Shown: one piece after another, positions 22,549-30,432 of the stretch
Layout: each line of letters begins with the position of its first letter
Numbering within the stretch: the stretch's first letter is position 1
Source: Gaiellales bacterium
GTDB lineage: Bacteria; Actinomycetota; Thermoleophilia; Gaiellales; JAICJC01
Assembly: GCA_036273515.1 (NCBI GenBank)
Contig: DASUHM010000020.1
Span: 1-32,411 of the forward strand
Reading direction: 5' to 3'
DNA: 32,411 bases
Notes under the pieces: generated by a model
What the model saw: the letters and a program-made list of their open reading frames with translations, nothing else
The model's database searches: none
Told to the model about the DNA's origin: nothing
Made by a program: the position numbers and the translations under genes

Positions 22549-24201
22549 ATGGTGGACAAGTCCAGCGACCGTCCGGGTGAAGGCCACGGAGGCCTGTCCC
22601 GGCGCGATCTTCTGGTGGGTGCGGGCACGGTGCTGCTCGCAGGAGGCCTGGCCGCCTGTGGCGGCAGCGGCGGCTCGTCGGGTGCGACGGGCGGCTCGAC
22701 CGCGACGGGGACGCCCAAGCGCGGGGGCAACTTCCGCCTCGCGGTCACCGGCGGCGGCGCCAGCGACATCATCGACGGGCAGAGCATCATCACCAAGCCC
22801 GACCAGGCCCGCCTGGCCGCGAGCTGGGAGACGCTCGTCTCCTACGACGACCAGTACGTGCTGCAGATCGGCGGCGACCAGGGCGGCCTGGCCGACGAGT
22901 TCACCCAGGACAACCCGACCCAGTGGACGATCCGCCTGCGCAAGGGCATCGAGTTCAACAACGGCAAGACGCTCACCGCCGACGACGTCAAGTACTCGAT
23001 CCAGCGCATCCTCGATCCCAAGGAAGGTCTGTTCGGCGCCGCCGGCCTGGCCTCCATCGACCAGAAGAAGATCGAGGTCATGGACCCGCAGACCGTGCGC
23101 CTGCACCTGACGGCTCCGGACTCGACCATCGCCGAGCAGTTCGGCCAGTACTACAACGGCATGGTGCCCACCGGCTACAGCCGCAAGGGCCCGCTCAAGT
23201 GGGTCGGCACCGGCCCCTTCAAGACCACGAGCTTCAACCCCGGCCAGCAGAGCGTGCACGTCCGCAACCCGAACTACTGGCGCACCGGTCAGCCCTACTT
23301 CGACCAGGTCACCGTGATCGACTCCCCGTCGGAGACGGCCCAGGTGAACGCGCTCCTGTCCGGGCAGGTCGACGCGATCACGGACATCCCGTTCGCCCAG
23401 ATCAGCGTCGCCAAGTCGAACGGCGGCCTCGCCATCCTGGTCACCCAGGGCGGCGGCTGGCTGCCGCTCTGCATGGCCATCGACGCGCCGCCGTTCGACG
23501 ACAACCGGGTGCGCCAGGCGATGCGCCTGATCGTCGACCGGAACGCCATGCTGCAACAGGTGCTGTCGGGCTACGGCCGCATCGCGAACGACCTGTTCTC
23601 GCCGTTCGACGCCTGCTACGACCACGACCTGTCGCAGCGCGAGCCCGACATCGAGAAGGCCAAGTCGCTGCTCAAGGCAGCGGGCCAGGACGGGGCGACG
23701 TTCGACCTGCACACGACCAACGGCGCCGCCGGCATGGTCGACTCGGCCAACATCTTCTCCGCCCAGGCGAAGGCCGCCGGCATCACGGTCAACGTCCACA
23801 ACGACCCCAACTACTACGGCAACCAGTACCTCAAGCTGCCGTTCTCGGTGGATTTCTGGGGCACGCGCAACTACCTGCCCCAGGTCTCGAACAGCATGCT
23901 GCCCGCGGGGCCGCCCTACAACACGCCGTACAACGAGACCCACTGGCCGCCGAAGTCGGGCCCCGGTTCGAACTACATCGACCTCTACAAGCAGGCTCGC
24001 GCCGAGGTCGACAAGAGCAAGCGGTGCGACATCATCCACGAGATGCAGACCATCGAATACAACTACGGCGGGTACGTCATCCCGTTCTTCAACAACCTGG
24101 TCGACAGCTACAGCTCCAAGGTGTCCGGGTTCGTTCCGGGCAAGTCGACGCAGAACCTCGACTCGTTCGGGCATGGGTACCGAACCATCTGGTTCAGCTA
24201 G
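22549..24201 (+). CDS. ABC transporter solute-binding lipoprotein, peptide/nickel (family 5)
   Basis: 550 residues. The N-terminus holds a twin-arginine motif (SRRDLL, Arg18-Arg19) and a lipobox (LAAC, Cys37), so it is a Tat-exported lipoprotein anchored outside the membrane. The mature part has the SBP_bac_5 signature region (WTIRLRKGIEFNNGKTLTADDVKYSIQRILDP) and the later PFKTTSFNPGQQSVHVRNPNYWRTGQPYFDQVTV. The family binds di- and oligopeptides, nickel, opines and other solutes. ATG 22549 follows GGGAGGAG. First gene of a binding protein-permease-permease-double ATPase-hydrolase operon controlled by the divergent IclR gene. The real ligand cannot be read from sequence. Confidence 0.92.
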   Translation: MVDKSSDRPGEGHGGLSRRDLLVGAGTVLLAGGLAACGGSGGSSGATGGSTATGTPKRGGNFRLAVTGGGASDIIDGQSIITKPDQARLAASWETLVSYDDQYVLQIGGDQGGLADEFTQDNPTQWTIRLRKGIEFNNGKTLTADDVKYSIQRILDPKEGLFGAAGLASIDQKKIEVMDPQTVRLHLTAPDSTIAEQFGQYYNGMVPTGYSRKGPLKWVGTGPFKTTSFNPGQQSVHVRNPNYWRTGQPYFDQVTVIDSPSETAQVNALLSGQVDAITDIPFAQISVAKSNGGLAILVTQGGGWLPLCMAIDAPPFDDNRVRQAMRLIVDRNAMLQQVLSGYGRIANDLFSPFDACYDHDLSQREPDIEKAKSLLKAAGQDGATFDLHTTNGAAGMVDSANIFSAQAKAAGITVNVHNDPNYYGNQYLKLPFSVDFWGTRNYLPQVSNSMLPAGPPYNTPYNETHWPPKSGPGSNYIDLYKQARAEVDKSKRCDIIHEMQTIEYNYGGYVIPFFNNLVDSYSSKVSGFVPGKSTQNLDSFGHGYRTIWFS

Positions 24202-25180
24202 CGCCCCACCCACTCGCCATCGCGGGCTGGCGGGGTTCATCGTGCGCCGCATCCTGCTCGGGCTGCTGGTGCTCGCGCTCGTCTCGGTGGTCGTGTTCGC
24301 GGCCACCCAGGCGCTGCCGGGCGATCCGGCCCGCTCGATCCTCGGCCGCACGGCGACCCCCGCCAGCCTGAAGTCGCTGCGCCAGCAGCTGAACCTCGAC
24401 CAGCCCGTCCTGCAGCAGTACTGGAACTGGATCACGGGCCTCATCCACGGCGACATGGGGACGTCGCTGGCGGCGCAGGAGCCGGTTTCGACCTACCTGC
24501 ACGACCGCCTGATCAACTCGGCGTTCCTGGTGGTCGTCGCCGGCCTGATCTCGATCCCGCTGTCCGTCGCGATCGGCGCCTATGCCGCCCTGCGCCGCGA
24601 CCGCTTCTTCGACGTCTCCTCGTCGATCGGCACGCTGCTCCTGGCGGCGCTGCCGGAGTTCGTCGTCGGCGTGACGCTCGTCGTGCTCTTCGCGACGACG
24701 GTCTTCAAGCACACGTTCCCGGCGGTCGCCTACCTGGCGCCGGGCGAGCGGCCGTGGAACCACCTGAACGAGATGATCCTGCCCATCGTCACGCTGGTCA
24801 TCGCCGTGACGCCGTACGTGGCCCGGATCATGCGCGCCTCGATGATCGAGGTGCTCGAGTCCGACTACGTCGAGATGGCCCGGCTGAAGGGCGTCCCGGA
24901 GCGTCAGGTGGTCATCCGCCACGCGCTTCCGAACGCGCTCGGGCCGACGTTCCAGGTGATCGCGCTCAACCTGGCCTACCTGGCCGGCGGCGTGATCGTC
25001 GTCGAGTACGTGTTCAGCTACGCCGGCATCGGTGGCGCGCTCCAGAATGCGGTGTCGACGCGCGACATGCCCGTCGTGCAGGCGCTGGCCATGCTGATCG
25101 CGGCCCTCTACGTGGTGCTGAACATGCTGGCCGACATCGCCACCATCCTCGTCACGCCACGCCTGAGGACGCGCCTGTGA
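24173..25180 (+). CDS. ABC transporter permease, DppB type
   Basis: 335 residues, six predicted membrane helices: FIVRRILLGLLVLALVSVVVFAATQALPGDPAR at the N-terminus, the large first periplasmic loop (LNLDQPVLQQYWNWITGLIHGDMGTSL), and the EAA loop contacting the ATPase (SDYVEMARLKGVPERQVVIRHALPNALGP). The ATG at 24173 overlaps the binding-protein gene by 29 bp; an in-frame GTG at 24242 (just before RRILLG) is an alternative start. Forms the membrane channel with the next gene product. Confidence 0.9.
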   Translation: MGTEPSGSASAPPTRHRGLAGFIVRRILLGLLVLALVSVVVFAATQALPGDPARSILGRTATPASLKSLRQQLNLDQPVLQQYWNWITGLIHGDMGTSLAAQEPVSTYLHDRLINSAFLVVVAGLISIPLSVAIGAYAALRRDRFFDVSSSIGTLLLAALPEFVVGVTLVVLFATTVFKHTFPAVAYLAPGERPWNHLNEMILPIVTLVIAVTPYVARIMRASMIEVLESDYVEMARLKGVPERQVVIRHALPNALGPTFQVIALNLAYLAGGVIVVEYVFSYAGIGGALQNAVSTRDMPVVQALAMLIAALYVVLNMLADIATILVTPRLRTRL

Positions 25181-26085
25181 CGGTCGCCGACGTCGCCGCG
25201 GTCACACCCGAGCCCGACGTCGTCAAGGCGAGGGCACCCGCCGGTGCGATGTACCGCGACGCGCTGCGCCTGTGGCGCACGCGGATCGGCCTGGTGCTCG
25301 TCGTGCTGCTCGTCGGGGTCGCGATCGTCGGCCCGTTCTTCGCGCCCCACGGCCCGACCGACTTCTTCGGCGTCCCGCCGAACTCGCCGCCATCGTCGAA
25401 GGCGCTCTTCGGCACGGACTACCTCGGCCAGGACGTGTGGAGCCGGTTCCTGTGGGGCGGGCGCGACATCCTCGTCATGGCCGTCCTGGCCACGGCGATC
25501 GGCCTGGTGCTGGGCGCGGCGATCGGCCTGACGGCGGCCTACTCGCGCAACAAGCTCGACGACGTGCTCATGCGCGGGATGGACGTCATCCTGGCCTTCC
25601 CGCAGATCATGCTCGCGCTCGTCGCGATGGCGACCGTCGGCCCGAAGGCGTGGCTGATCGTCCTCACCGTCGGCCTGACGACGATGCCGCGCGTCGCCCG
25701 CGTCACCCGCGGCGCGGCCCAGCCGATCGTCGAGCGTGACTTCGTGTCGGCCGCCGAGGCGCTCGGAGTGCCGCGCTTTCGCATCCTCGGCCGCGAGGTG
25801 CTGCCGAACGTGCTCAGCCCGCTCCTGGTCGAGGCCAACCTGCGCCTGACCTACGCCGTCGCGCTGATCGCCTCGCTCGCCTTCCTCGGTTTCACCCCGA
25901 CCCCGAACGGCGCCGACTGGGGCCTGATGATCCAGGAGAACCAGGTCGCGCTCGGCACCAACCAGCCCTGGGGCGTCGTGCTGCCGATGCTGGCGATCGC
26001 GCTCCTCACCGTCGGGACGGGCCTCGTCGCCGACGGGTTCGCCCGGGCGGCGGCCGGCATCGATCGATCGCGAGGCGCCGAATGA
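25177..26085 (+). CDS. ABC transporter permease, DppC type
   Basis: 302 residues. The N-terminal helix (LWRTRIGLVLVVLLVGVAIVGPFFAPHGP), then FGTDYLGQDVWSRFLWGGRDILVMAVLATAIGLVLGAAIGL typical of DppC/OppC, and the EAA loop (ERDFVSAAEALGVPRFRILGREVLPNVLSP). GTG 25177 overlaps the TGA of the DppB gene (GTGA), so the two permeases are made in step. The C-terminus is coupled to the ATPase by an ATGA overlap. Confidence 0.9.
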   Translation: MTVADVAAVTPEPDVVKARAPAGAMYRDALRLWRTRIGLVLVVLLVGVAIVGPFFAPHGPTDFFGVPPNSPPSSKALFGTDYLGQDVWSRFLWGGRDILVMAVLATAIGLVLGAAIGLTAAYSRNKLDDVLMRGMDVILAFPQIMLALVAMATVGPKAWLIVLTVGLTTMPRVARVTRGAAQPIVERDFVSAAEALGVPRFRILGREVLPNVLSPLLVEANLRLTYAVALIASLAFLGFTPTPNGADWGLMIQENQVALGTNQPWGVVLPMLAIALLTVGTGLVADGFARAAAGIDRSRGAE

Positions 26086-27875
26086 CCATGGTCGAGCCGG
26101 CAATCGTCGTCGAGGGCCTCAAGGTCGTCGTCCGCGGCACCGGGAATGACATCGTCGACGACATCTCGTTCGCGATCGCGCCCGGCGAGGTGCTGGGCCT
26201 GGTCGGCGAGTCCGGCTCGGGCAAGACCACGGCGGCACTCGCGCTGCTCGGCCACACCCGCCGCGGCGCCCAGATCGCCGGCGGCTCTGTGCGTGTCGGC
26301 GACCGGGAGGTGCTGAAGCTCGGCATCGAGCAGCAGCGCCGCCTGCGCGGCAAGGTCATCTCGTACGTGCCGCAAGATCCCGCCTCGGCCCTGAACCCGG
26401 CCCTGCGCATCGGCACGCAGCTGATGGAGGCGCTCGAGGTGCACGGCGTCGGCGGCGGCGGCAAGGAGCGGCGGGCCCGGATCGCCGAGATGATGCGCGA
26501 GGTCGCACTGCCCGACGACGGCCCCTACCTGCGCCGCTACCCGCACGAGCTCTCCGGTGGCCAGCAGCAGCGCATCGGCCTGGCGATGGCGTTCGCGTGC
26601 CGGCCGCGCGTGATCGTGCTGGACGAGCCCACGACCGGCCTTGACGTCACCACCCAGGCGCACGTGCTCGGCACCGTGCGCGATCTGGCCGCCGCCCACC
26701 AGGTGGCTGCGCTCTACGTCAGCCACGATCTGGCGGTGGTCGGCTCGCTGGCCCAGCGTGTGGCAGTCATGTACGCCGGGCGGATCGTCGAGCTGGCGCC
26801 GGCGGAGGAGTTGTTCCGCACGGCGGCGCACCCCTACACGCGCCGGCTCGTCGCCGCCGTGCCGCATCTGGAGGGCCGCCGCGCCCTGGTCGGCATCCCC
26901 GGCCGGGCGCCGTCGCCCGGGCAGCGGCCGTCGGGCTGCTCGTTCGCGCTGCGCTGCACCATGGTGAAGGAGGAGTGCACCGTCGCGATGCCCGACCTGC
27001 GCATGGTCGGCGAGGCCCACAGCGCCCGCTGCCTCTTCGCCGAGCAGGTGCGGGCGCAGGTGGACACCCGCTCCGGCCCGGCCGGCGAGATGACCGCGGC
27101 GCCCGCCGCCGACTCGGTGCTCGCGCTCGTCGGCGTGAACGCGGGCTACCTTGGCGTCACCGTCGTGCACGACATCAACCTCGCGCTGGCGCCGCGGGAG
27201 TGCCTGGCGCTCGTCGGCGAGTCGGGCTCCGGCAAGACCACGCTCGCGCGCACGATCGTCGGCCTGCACCGCGAGCGCAGCGGCGACATCCTGCTGCGCG
27301 GCACCCCGCTCGCGACGGCGGCCCGCGGTCGGCCACGCGACGTGCGCCGGTCGATCCAGTACGTGTTCCAGAACCCGTACGGGTCGCTCAACCCGCGCCG
27401 CACCATCGGCCAGATCGTGCGCCAGCCGCTCGAGCTCTTCGGCGCCGGCAGCGGCAAGGAGATCGACAAGCGCGTCGACGAGATGCTCGAACGGGTCTCG
27501 CTCACCTCCGCGTATGCCCGGCAGTACCCGGATCAGCTCTCCGGCGGCGAGCGGCAGCGGGTCGCGATCGCGCGGGCGCTCGTGTGCGATCCCGACGTCC
27601 TGGTCTGCGACGAGGTCACCTCCGCGCTCGACGTGAGCGTCCAGGCGGCCATCGTCGAGCTGCTCGGGAAGCTCCAGGAGGATCTCGGCCTCGCGATGCT
27701 CTTCGTGACCCACAACCTGCCGCTGGTGCGCTCGATCGCACAGCGGGTTGCCGTGATGAGTGGGGGCCGGATCGTCGAGCTCGGCGCCGTCGACCGGGTG
27801 CTGCACGAGCCGACGGACGACTACACCCGCCGCCTGCTCTCGGACACCCCGTCGCTCGAGACCGCGACGGCGTGA
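26082..27875 (+). CDS. fused double ATPase of the peptide-type ABC transporter (DppD-DppF)
   Basis: 597 residues with two complete ATP-binding cassettes that are often separate genes. Cassette 1: Walker A GESGSGKTT (42-50), Q-loop PQDP, signature LSGGQQQR (157-164), Walker B VIVLDEPTTGLD, H-loop SHD. A linker with four Cys (286, 292, 299, 317; GCSFALRC, EECT, ARCLFA) matches the Cys-rich C-terminal extension of Dpp/Opp ATPases, which in some relatives binds a 4Fe-4S cluster. Cassette 2: Walker A 379-387, signature LSGGERQR (486-493), Walker B VLVCDEVTSALD, H-loop THN. ATG overlaps the DppC stop (ATGA). Drives uptake of the solute bound by the lipoprotein. Confidence 0.93.
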   Translation: MTMVEPAIVVEGLKVVVRGTGNDIVDDISFAIAPGEVLGLVGESGSGKTTAALALLGHTRRGAQIAGGSVRVGDREVLKLGIEQQRRLRGKVISYVPQDPASALNPALRIGTQLMEALEVHGVGGGGKERRARIAEMMREVALPDDGPYLRRYPHELSGGQQQRIGLAMAFACRPRVIVLDEPTTGLDVTTQAHVLGTVRDLAAAHQVAALYVSHDLAVVGSLAQRVAVMYAGRIVELAPAEELFRTAAHPYTRRLVAAVPHLEGRRALVGIPGRAPSPGQRPSGCSFALRCTMVKEECTVAMPDLRMVGEAHSARCLFAEQVRAQVDTRSGPAGEMTAAPAADSVLALVGVNAGYLGVTVVHDINLALAPRECLALVGESGSGKTTLARTIVGLHRERSGDILLRGTPLATAARGRPRDVRRSIQYVFQNPYGSLNPRRTIGQIVRQPLELFGAGSGKEIDKRVDEMLERVSLTSAYARQYPDQLSGGERQRVAIARALVCDPDVLVCDEVTSALDVSVQAAIVELLGKLQEDLGLAMLFVTHNLPLVRSIAQRVAVMSGGRIVELGAVDRVLHEPTDDYTRRLLSDTPSLETATA

Positions 27876-27972
27876 TCCAGGCGGTGCCGGACGCCGTCAC
27901 CGGCGTCGTCGCGCCGGGCTACGAGCCGGTTCGCGAGGCGTTCGCCGCCTCCGCGTGCGCGTTCGCGGCATG
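27872..27972 (+). pseudogene. N-terminal fragment of a serine hydrolase (beta-lactamase-like), truncated
   Basis: From a GTG at 27872 overlapping the ATPase stop (GTGA), the frame reads VIQAVPDAVTGVVAPGYEPVREAFAAS, which resembles the N-terminus of class-C beta-lactamase-like esterases/D-aminopeptidases (VxGxVAPGFEPVRDAFAAN). The expected continuation and the SxxK active site are absent. From about 27970 the sequence is the antisense of an IS110 transposase. The gene was probably the fifth member of the transporter operon, cut by IS insertion and deletion. The fragment is about 33 codons, so the family call is moderate. Confidence 0.6.
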
Positions 27973-28411
27973 CGTGGACGAGCGTGACCCGCTGCTCGAC
28001 CAGGTGCTCGCGGGTGCGTGTCAGCGTCCGCAGGGCCTTGGTCTCGTCACGGTCGGGTTGGAGCAGGCGCAGGCGGTGCATGTCGGTGCGGGCGAGTTCG
28101 GCGAGCACGTAGCCGTCGAAGCCGTCCGACTTGCCGCCGCCGGTGCGGTAGCGGTCGCGGGCAGCGGCCAGCTGGTTGGGGTGGACGGCGACCACGGCGA
28201 TGCCCGCGTCCAAGAGCCGGTCGACCACCAGCCCGTTCGGCTGCTCGATCGCGACCCGCGCGATGTCGAGCTCCCACAGCCGCCGCACGAGCGCCGAGAC
28301 GTCGCCCTCGCGGTGCAGATACCGCCGGTTCTCGAGCCGGCGTCCGTCGCTGTCGACGACGACCAGCCGATGCTCCTGGCTGGCCAGGTCGATCCCTGCC
28401 GTGGTCTGCAT
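27970..28411 (-). pseudogene. IS110-family transposase, N-terminal part only
   Basis: From ATG 28411 (GAGGAG ribosome site upstream) the protein reads TTAGIDLASQEHRLVVVD, VAIEQPNGLVVDRLLDAGIAVVAVHPNQLAAARDRYRTGGGKSDGFDGYVLAELAR and ETKALRTLTRTREHLVEQRVTL. This is the RuvC-like DEDD domain of IS110 recombinases. Homology ends near residue 145 at about 27970, where the frame enters the serine-hydrolase fragment and stops at 27821. The C-terminal domain with the catalytic Ser is lost, so it cannot be active. Confidence 0.85.
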
Positions 28412-28720
28412 GTGCCGCGCTCCTCGGTTCGGAGCGCTGGAATCAGGCCGACCACCGAGGTACCGTGGCGGGTGCTCATAGGCGGGCCCTCGGCGGGGCG
28501 ACGCCCTGTCGCCGCTCCGGGTGCCTCACACCGCCGGGAGGCGCAGGTCTCACGCGGGCCGTCCAAGCGCCAAGCAACGAGGGCGCTCTCCCGGCGGTGG
28601 TCAGCCCAACCCAGCCCGGCCCGTGGAAAGAACGCGCCGTGGACAGCAAGCTGCCCACACCGCTTGGACAACCCTGCGGGTTGCCCACCTTCCCACCGGC
28701 CCTGCAACTGGATCACCACT
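28412..28720 (-). other. upstream non-coding end of the IS110 remnant; candidate bridge-RNA region
   Basis: About 310 bp without a credible gene lie between the transposase start and betC. In IS110-group elements the non-coding end upstream of the recombinase gene encodes the bridge (seek) RNA that guides insertion. Three stems fit a structured RNA: 28422-28428/28454-28460 (CCTCGGT/ACCGAGG, 25-nt loop), 28497-28502/28508-28513 (GGCGAC/GTCGCC) and 28523-28527/28538-28542 (GCCTC/GAGGC). A CAACCC/GGGTTG hairpin (28669-28683) lies nearer betC. The outer boundary of the element is not identifiable. The RNA assignment is inference from the family. Confidence 0.4.
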
Positions 28721-28734
28721 CACAAGGATCCCCT

Positions 28735-30273
28735 ATGAGCGGCGCCCGCCCGAACATCGTGCTCGTGATGGCCGACCAGCTGGCGGCGTCGTTCGCGCTC
28801 GGTCATCCCGTCGTCCGCGCGCCCCATCTGGCGGCCCTCGCGGCGGCCGGAACCGCCTTCCAGAGCGCCTACTGCGCCTCCCCGCTGTGCGCGCCGTCGC
28901 GTTCGGCCATGCTGGCCGGGCGGCCGGCCTCGGCGATCGGCGTCTACGACAACGCCGCCGAGCTGCCCGCGGCCACGCCGACGATCGCGCACGTGCTGCG
29001 CGCACAGGGCTACCACACGGCGCTGGCAGGGAAGATGCACTTCGTCGGCCCCGACCAGCTGCACGGCTTCGAGGAGCGGCTGACCACCGACGTCTACCCG
29101 GCGGGCTTCGACTGGACGCCGGACTGGCGCCTGCCGTCGACGGAGCGCCTGTCCTGGTACCACAACATGAACGGGGTGCTCGATACAGGCGTCCACGAGG
29201 CGGCGATGCAGACCGCCTACGACGACGAGGTCTGCTTCCGGGCCGTCGAGCGCATCCGTGAGCTCTCCCTGCGGCCCGACCGGCGCCCGTTCTTCCTGGT
29301 GGCCTCGTTCACGAATCCTCACGACCCCTGGGAGGTGCGGCGGCGCCACTGGGACGCCTATCGGGACGCCGAGATCGACCCGCCGGCGGTCGCCCCGATC
29401 CCGCGCGAGGAGGCCGATCCGCACAGCCTGCGCCTGCGCGACATGTCCGGGATCGACGAGCGGCCGCTGACCGACGCGGAGGTGCTGCATGCCCGGCACG
29501 GCTACTACGCGGCGATCACCTACATGGACGAGCTGGTCGGCCGGGTACTCGCCGCGCTCGCGGCGACGGGCCTCGCGGAGGAGACGGTGGTCGTCTTCAC
29601 CGCCGACCACGGCGAGATGGCCGGCGAGCGCGGCCTGTGGTTCAAGATGTCGTTCCTCGACGGCTCCGCCCGGATCCCCTTCATCTGGCGCGGGCCTGGA
29701 ATCGTTTGCCAGTCGGTGGCAGGGCCGGTCTCCCACCTCGATCTGGCCCCGACGCTGGCCCAGATGGCCGGCGCAGAGCCCATGGAGAGCGGGTTTGCGG
29801 GCCGAAGCCTCCTATCCGCGCTGGCCGGTGCGGACCTGCCGGAGGCCGCCGTCGCATCCGAGTATCTGGCCGAGGGTGTGACCGCGCCGGCCGTCATGGT
29901 GCGACGGGGCCGGTACAAGCTCGTCCGCTGCCCCGCCGATCCCGACCTGCTCTACGACCTCGAGGCCGATCCGCGGGAGCTGCACGACCTGGCCGGCGGA
30001 CTCGCGCACGCGCGCGTGCGCGAGGAGTTGTCGGCCGAGGCGGAGCGGCGCTGGGATCTGGCCGCGCTGCGCGAGAAGGTGCTCCAAAGCCAGTCCCAGC
30101 GCCGTCTCGTGGCCTCTGGCCTCGCTGCCGGCGTGCATACGCCCTGGGACCACCAGCCCTACTTCGACGCATCCCGTCAGTACGTGCGCGGGCCGGCCGC
30201 CTCGAACCCCCGTCCCGGCGCCCCGCTCGTCCCGGGCGGCCTGCCGCTCCCGGAGGACTCGCCCGGCAATTAG
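28735..30273 (+). CDS. betC: choline-sulfatase-like sulfatase
   Basis: 512 residues. NIVLVMADQLAASF with metal ligands, then SPLCAPSRSAMLAGRPASAIGVYDNAAELPAATPTIAHVLRAQGYHTALAGKMHFVGPDQLHGFEERLTTDVYPAGFDWTPDW. Cys52 in CAPSR is the residue converted to formylglycine, and the run to DWTPDW is characteristic of BetC. Later VFTADHGEMAGERGLWFKMSFLDGSARIPFIW gives the second metal site, and a BetC-type C-terminal tail (WDHQPYFDASRQYVRG) is present. It hydrolyses choline-O-sulfate to choline and sulfate in the cytoplasm, feeding glycine betaine synthesis or sulfur supply. AAGGA six bases before ATG sets the start. No betA/betB or choline transporter is adjacent; the upstream IS110 remnant may have replaced its original promoter region. 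Confidence 0.92.
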   Translation: MSGARPNIVLVMADQLAASFALGHPVVRAPHLAALAAAGTAFQSAYCASPLCAPSRSAMLAGRPASAIGVYDNAAELPAATPTIAHVLRAQGYHTALAGKMHFVGPDQLHGFEERLTTDVYPAGFDWTPDWRLPSTERLSWYHNMNGVLDTGVHEAAMQTAYDDEVCFRAVERIRELSLRPDRRPFFLVASFTNPHDPWEVRRRHWDAYRDAEIDPPAVAPIPREEADPHSLRLRDMSGIDERPLTDAEVLHARHGYYAAITYMDELVGRVLAALAATGLAEETVVVFTADHGEMAGERGLWFKMSFLDGSARIPFIWRGPGIVCQSVAGPVSHLDLAPTLAQMAGAEPMESGFAGRSLLSALAGADLPEAAVASEYLAEGVTAPAVMVRRGRYKLVRCPADPDLLYDLEADPRELHDLAGGLAHARVREELSAEAERRWDLAALREKVLQSQSQRRLVASGLAAGVHTPWDHQPYFDASRQYVRGPAASNPRPGAPLVPGGLPLPEDSPGN

Positions 30274-30293
30274 TTGACCGTTTACGAGCCCTT

Positions 30294-30305
30294 GCGGCGA
30301 ACCGC
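30294..30305 (+). terminator. short hairpin after betC
   Basis: GCGG-CGAA-CCGC, a 4-bp stem with a tetraloop, 20 bp after the betC stop, followed by a moderately T-rich TGCAGTTCTT. A weak terminator at best. Confidence 0.35.
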
Positions 30306-30342
30306 TGCAGTTCTTGCCGTGTGCTCGGAGGGCGTTAGTGGT

Positions 30343-30426
30343 GGGGAACGAACGCTCCCCAAAAAGGGGGATGCGTTGTCGGCGCGAATGCCGATACAGT
30401 GCTGCAGTCTGAGGAGGGGTCAGCAC
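30343..30426 (+). promoter_or_regulatory. structured upstream region of the large surface-protein gene
   Basis: GGGGA/TCCCC hairpin (30343-30347 with 30356-30360) adjoining CCCC-AAAAA-GGGG (30357-30369); a possible -10 TACAGT (30395-30400) within GCCGATACAG; then GTGCTG (30399-30404) pairing with CAGCAC (30421-30426), which places the GAGGAGGGG ribosome site (30411-30419) in the loop. Ribosome site to ATG is 13 nt, longer than usual. No known riboswitch consensus is recognised. Confidence 0.4.
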
Positions 30427-30432
30427 GAAATT

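Noticed and set aside
27821-27969. C-terminal 50 residues of the IS110 transposase frame as a functional domain
   Set aside because: This part is antisense to the ATPase 3' end and the serine-hydrolase fragment and does not resemble the IS110 C-terminal domain.
30390-30397. Sigma-28 (FliA/WhiG) promoter: GCCGATAC resembles the GCCGATAA -10
   Set aside because: No TAAA-like -35 at the right distance, so the match is probably fortuitous.
30274-30432. Riboswitch (cyclic di-GMP or similar) upstream of the large surface protein
   Set aside because: Stems are present but I could not match any known riboswitch consensus core.
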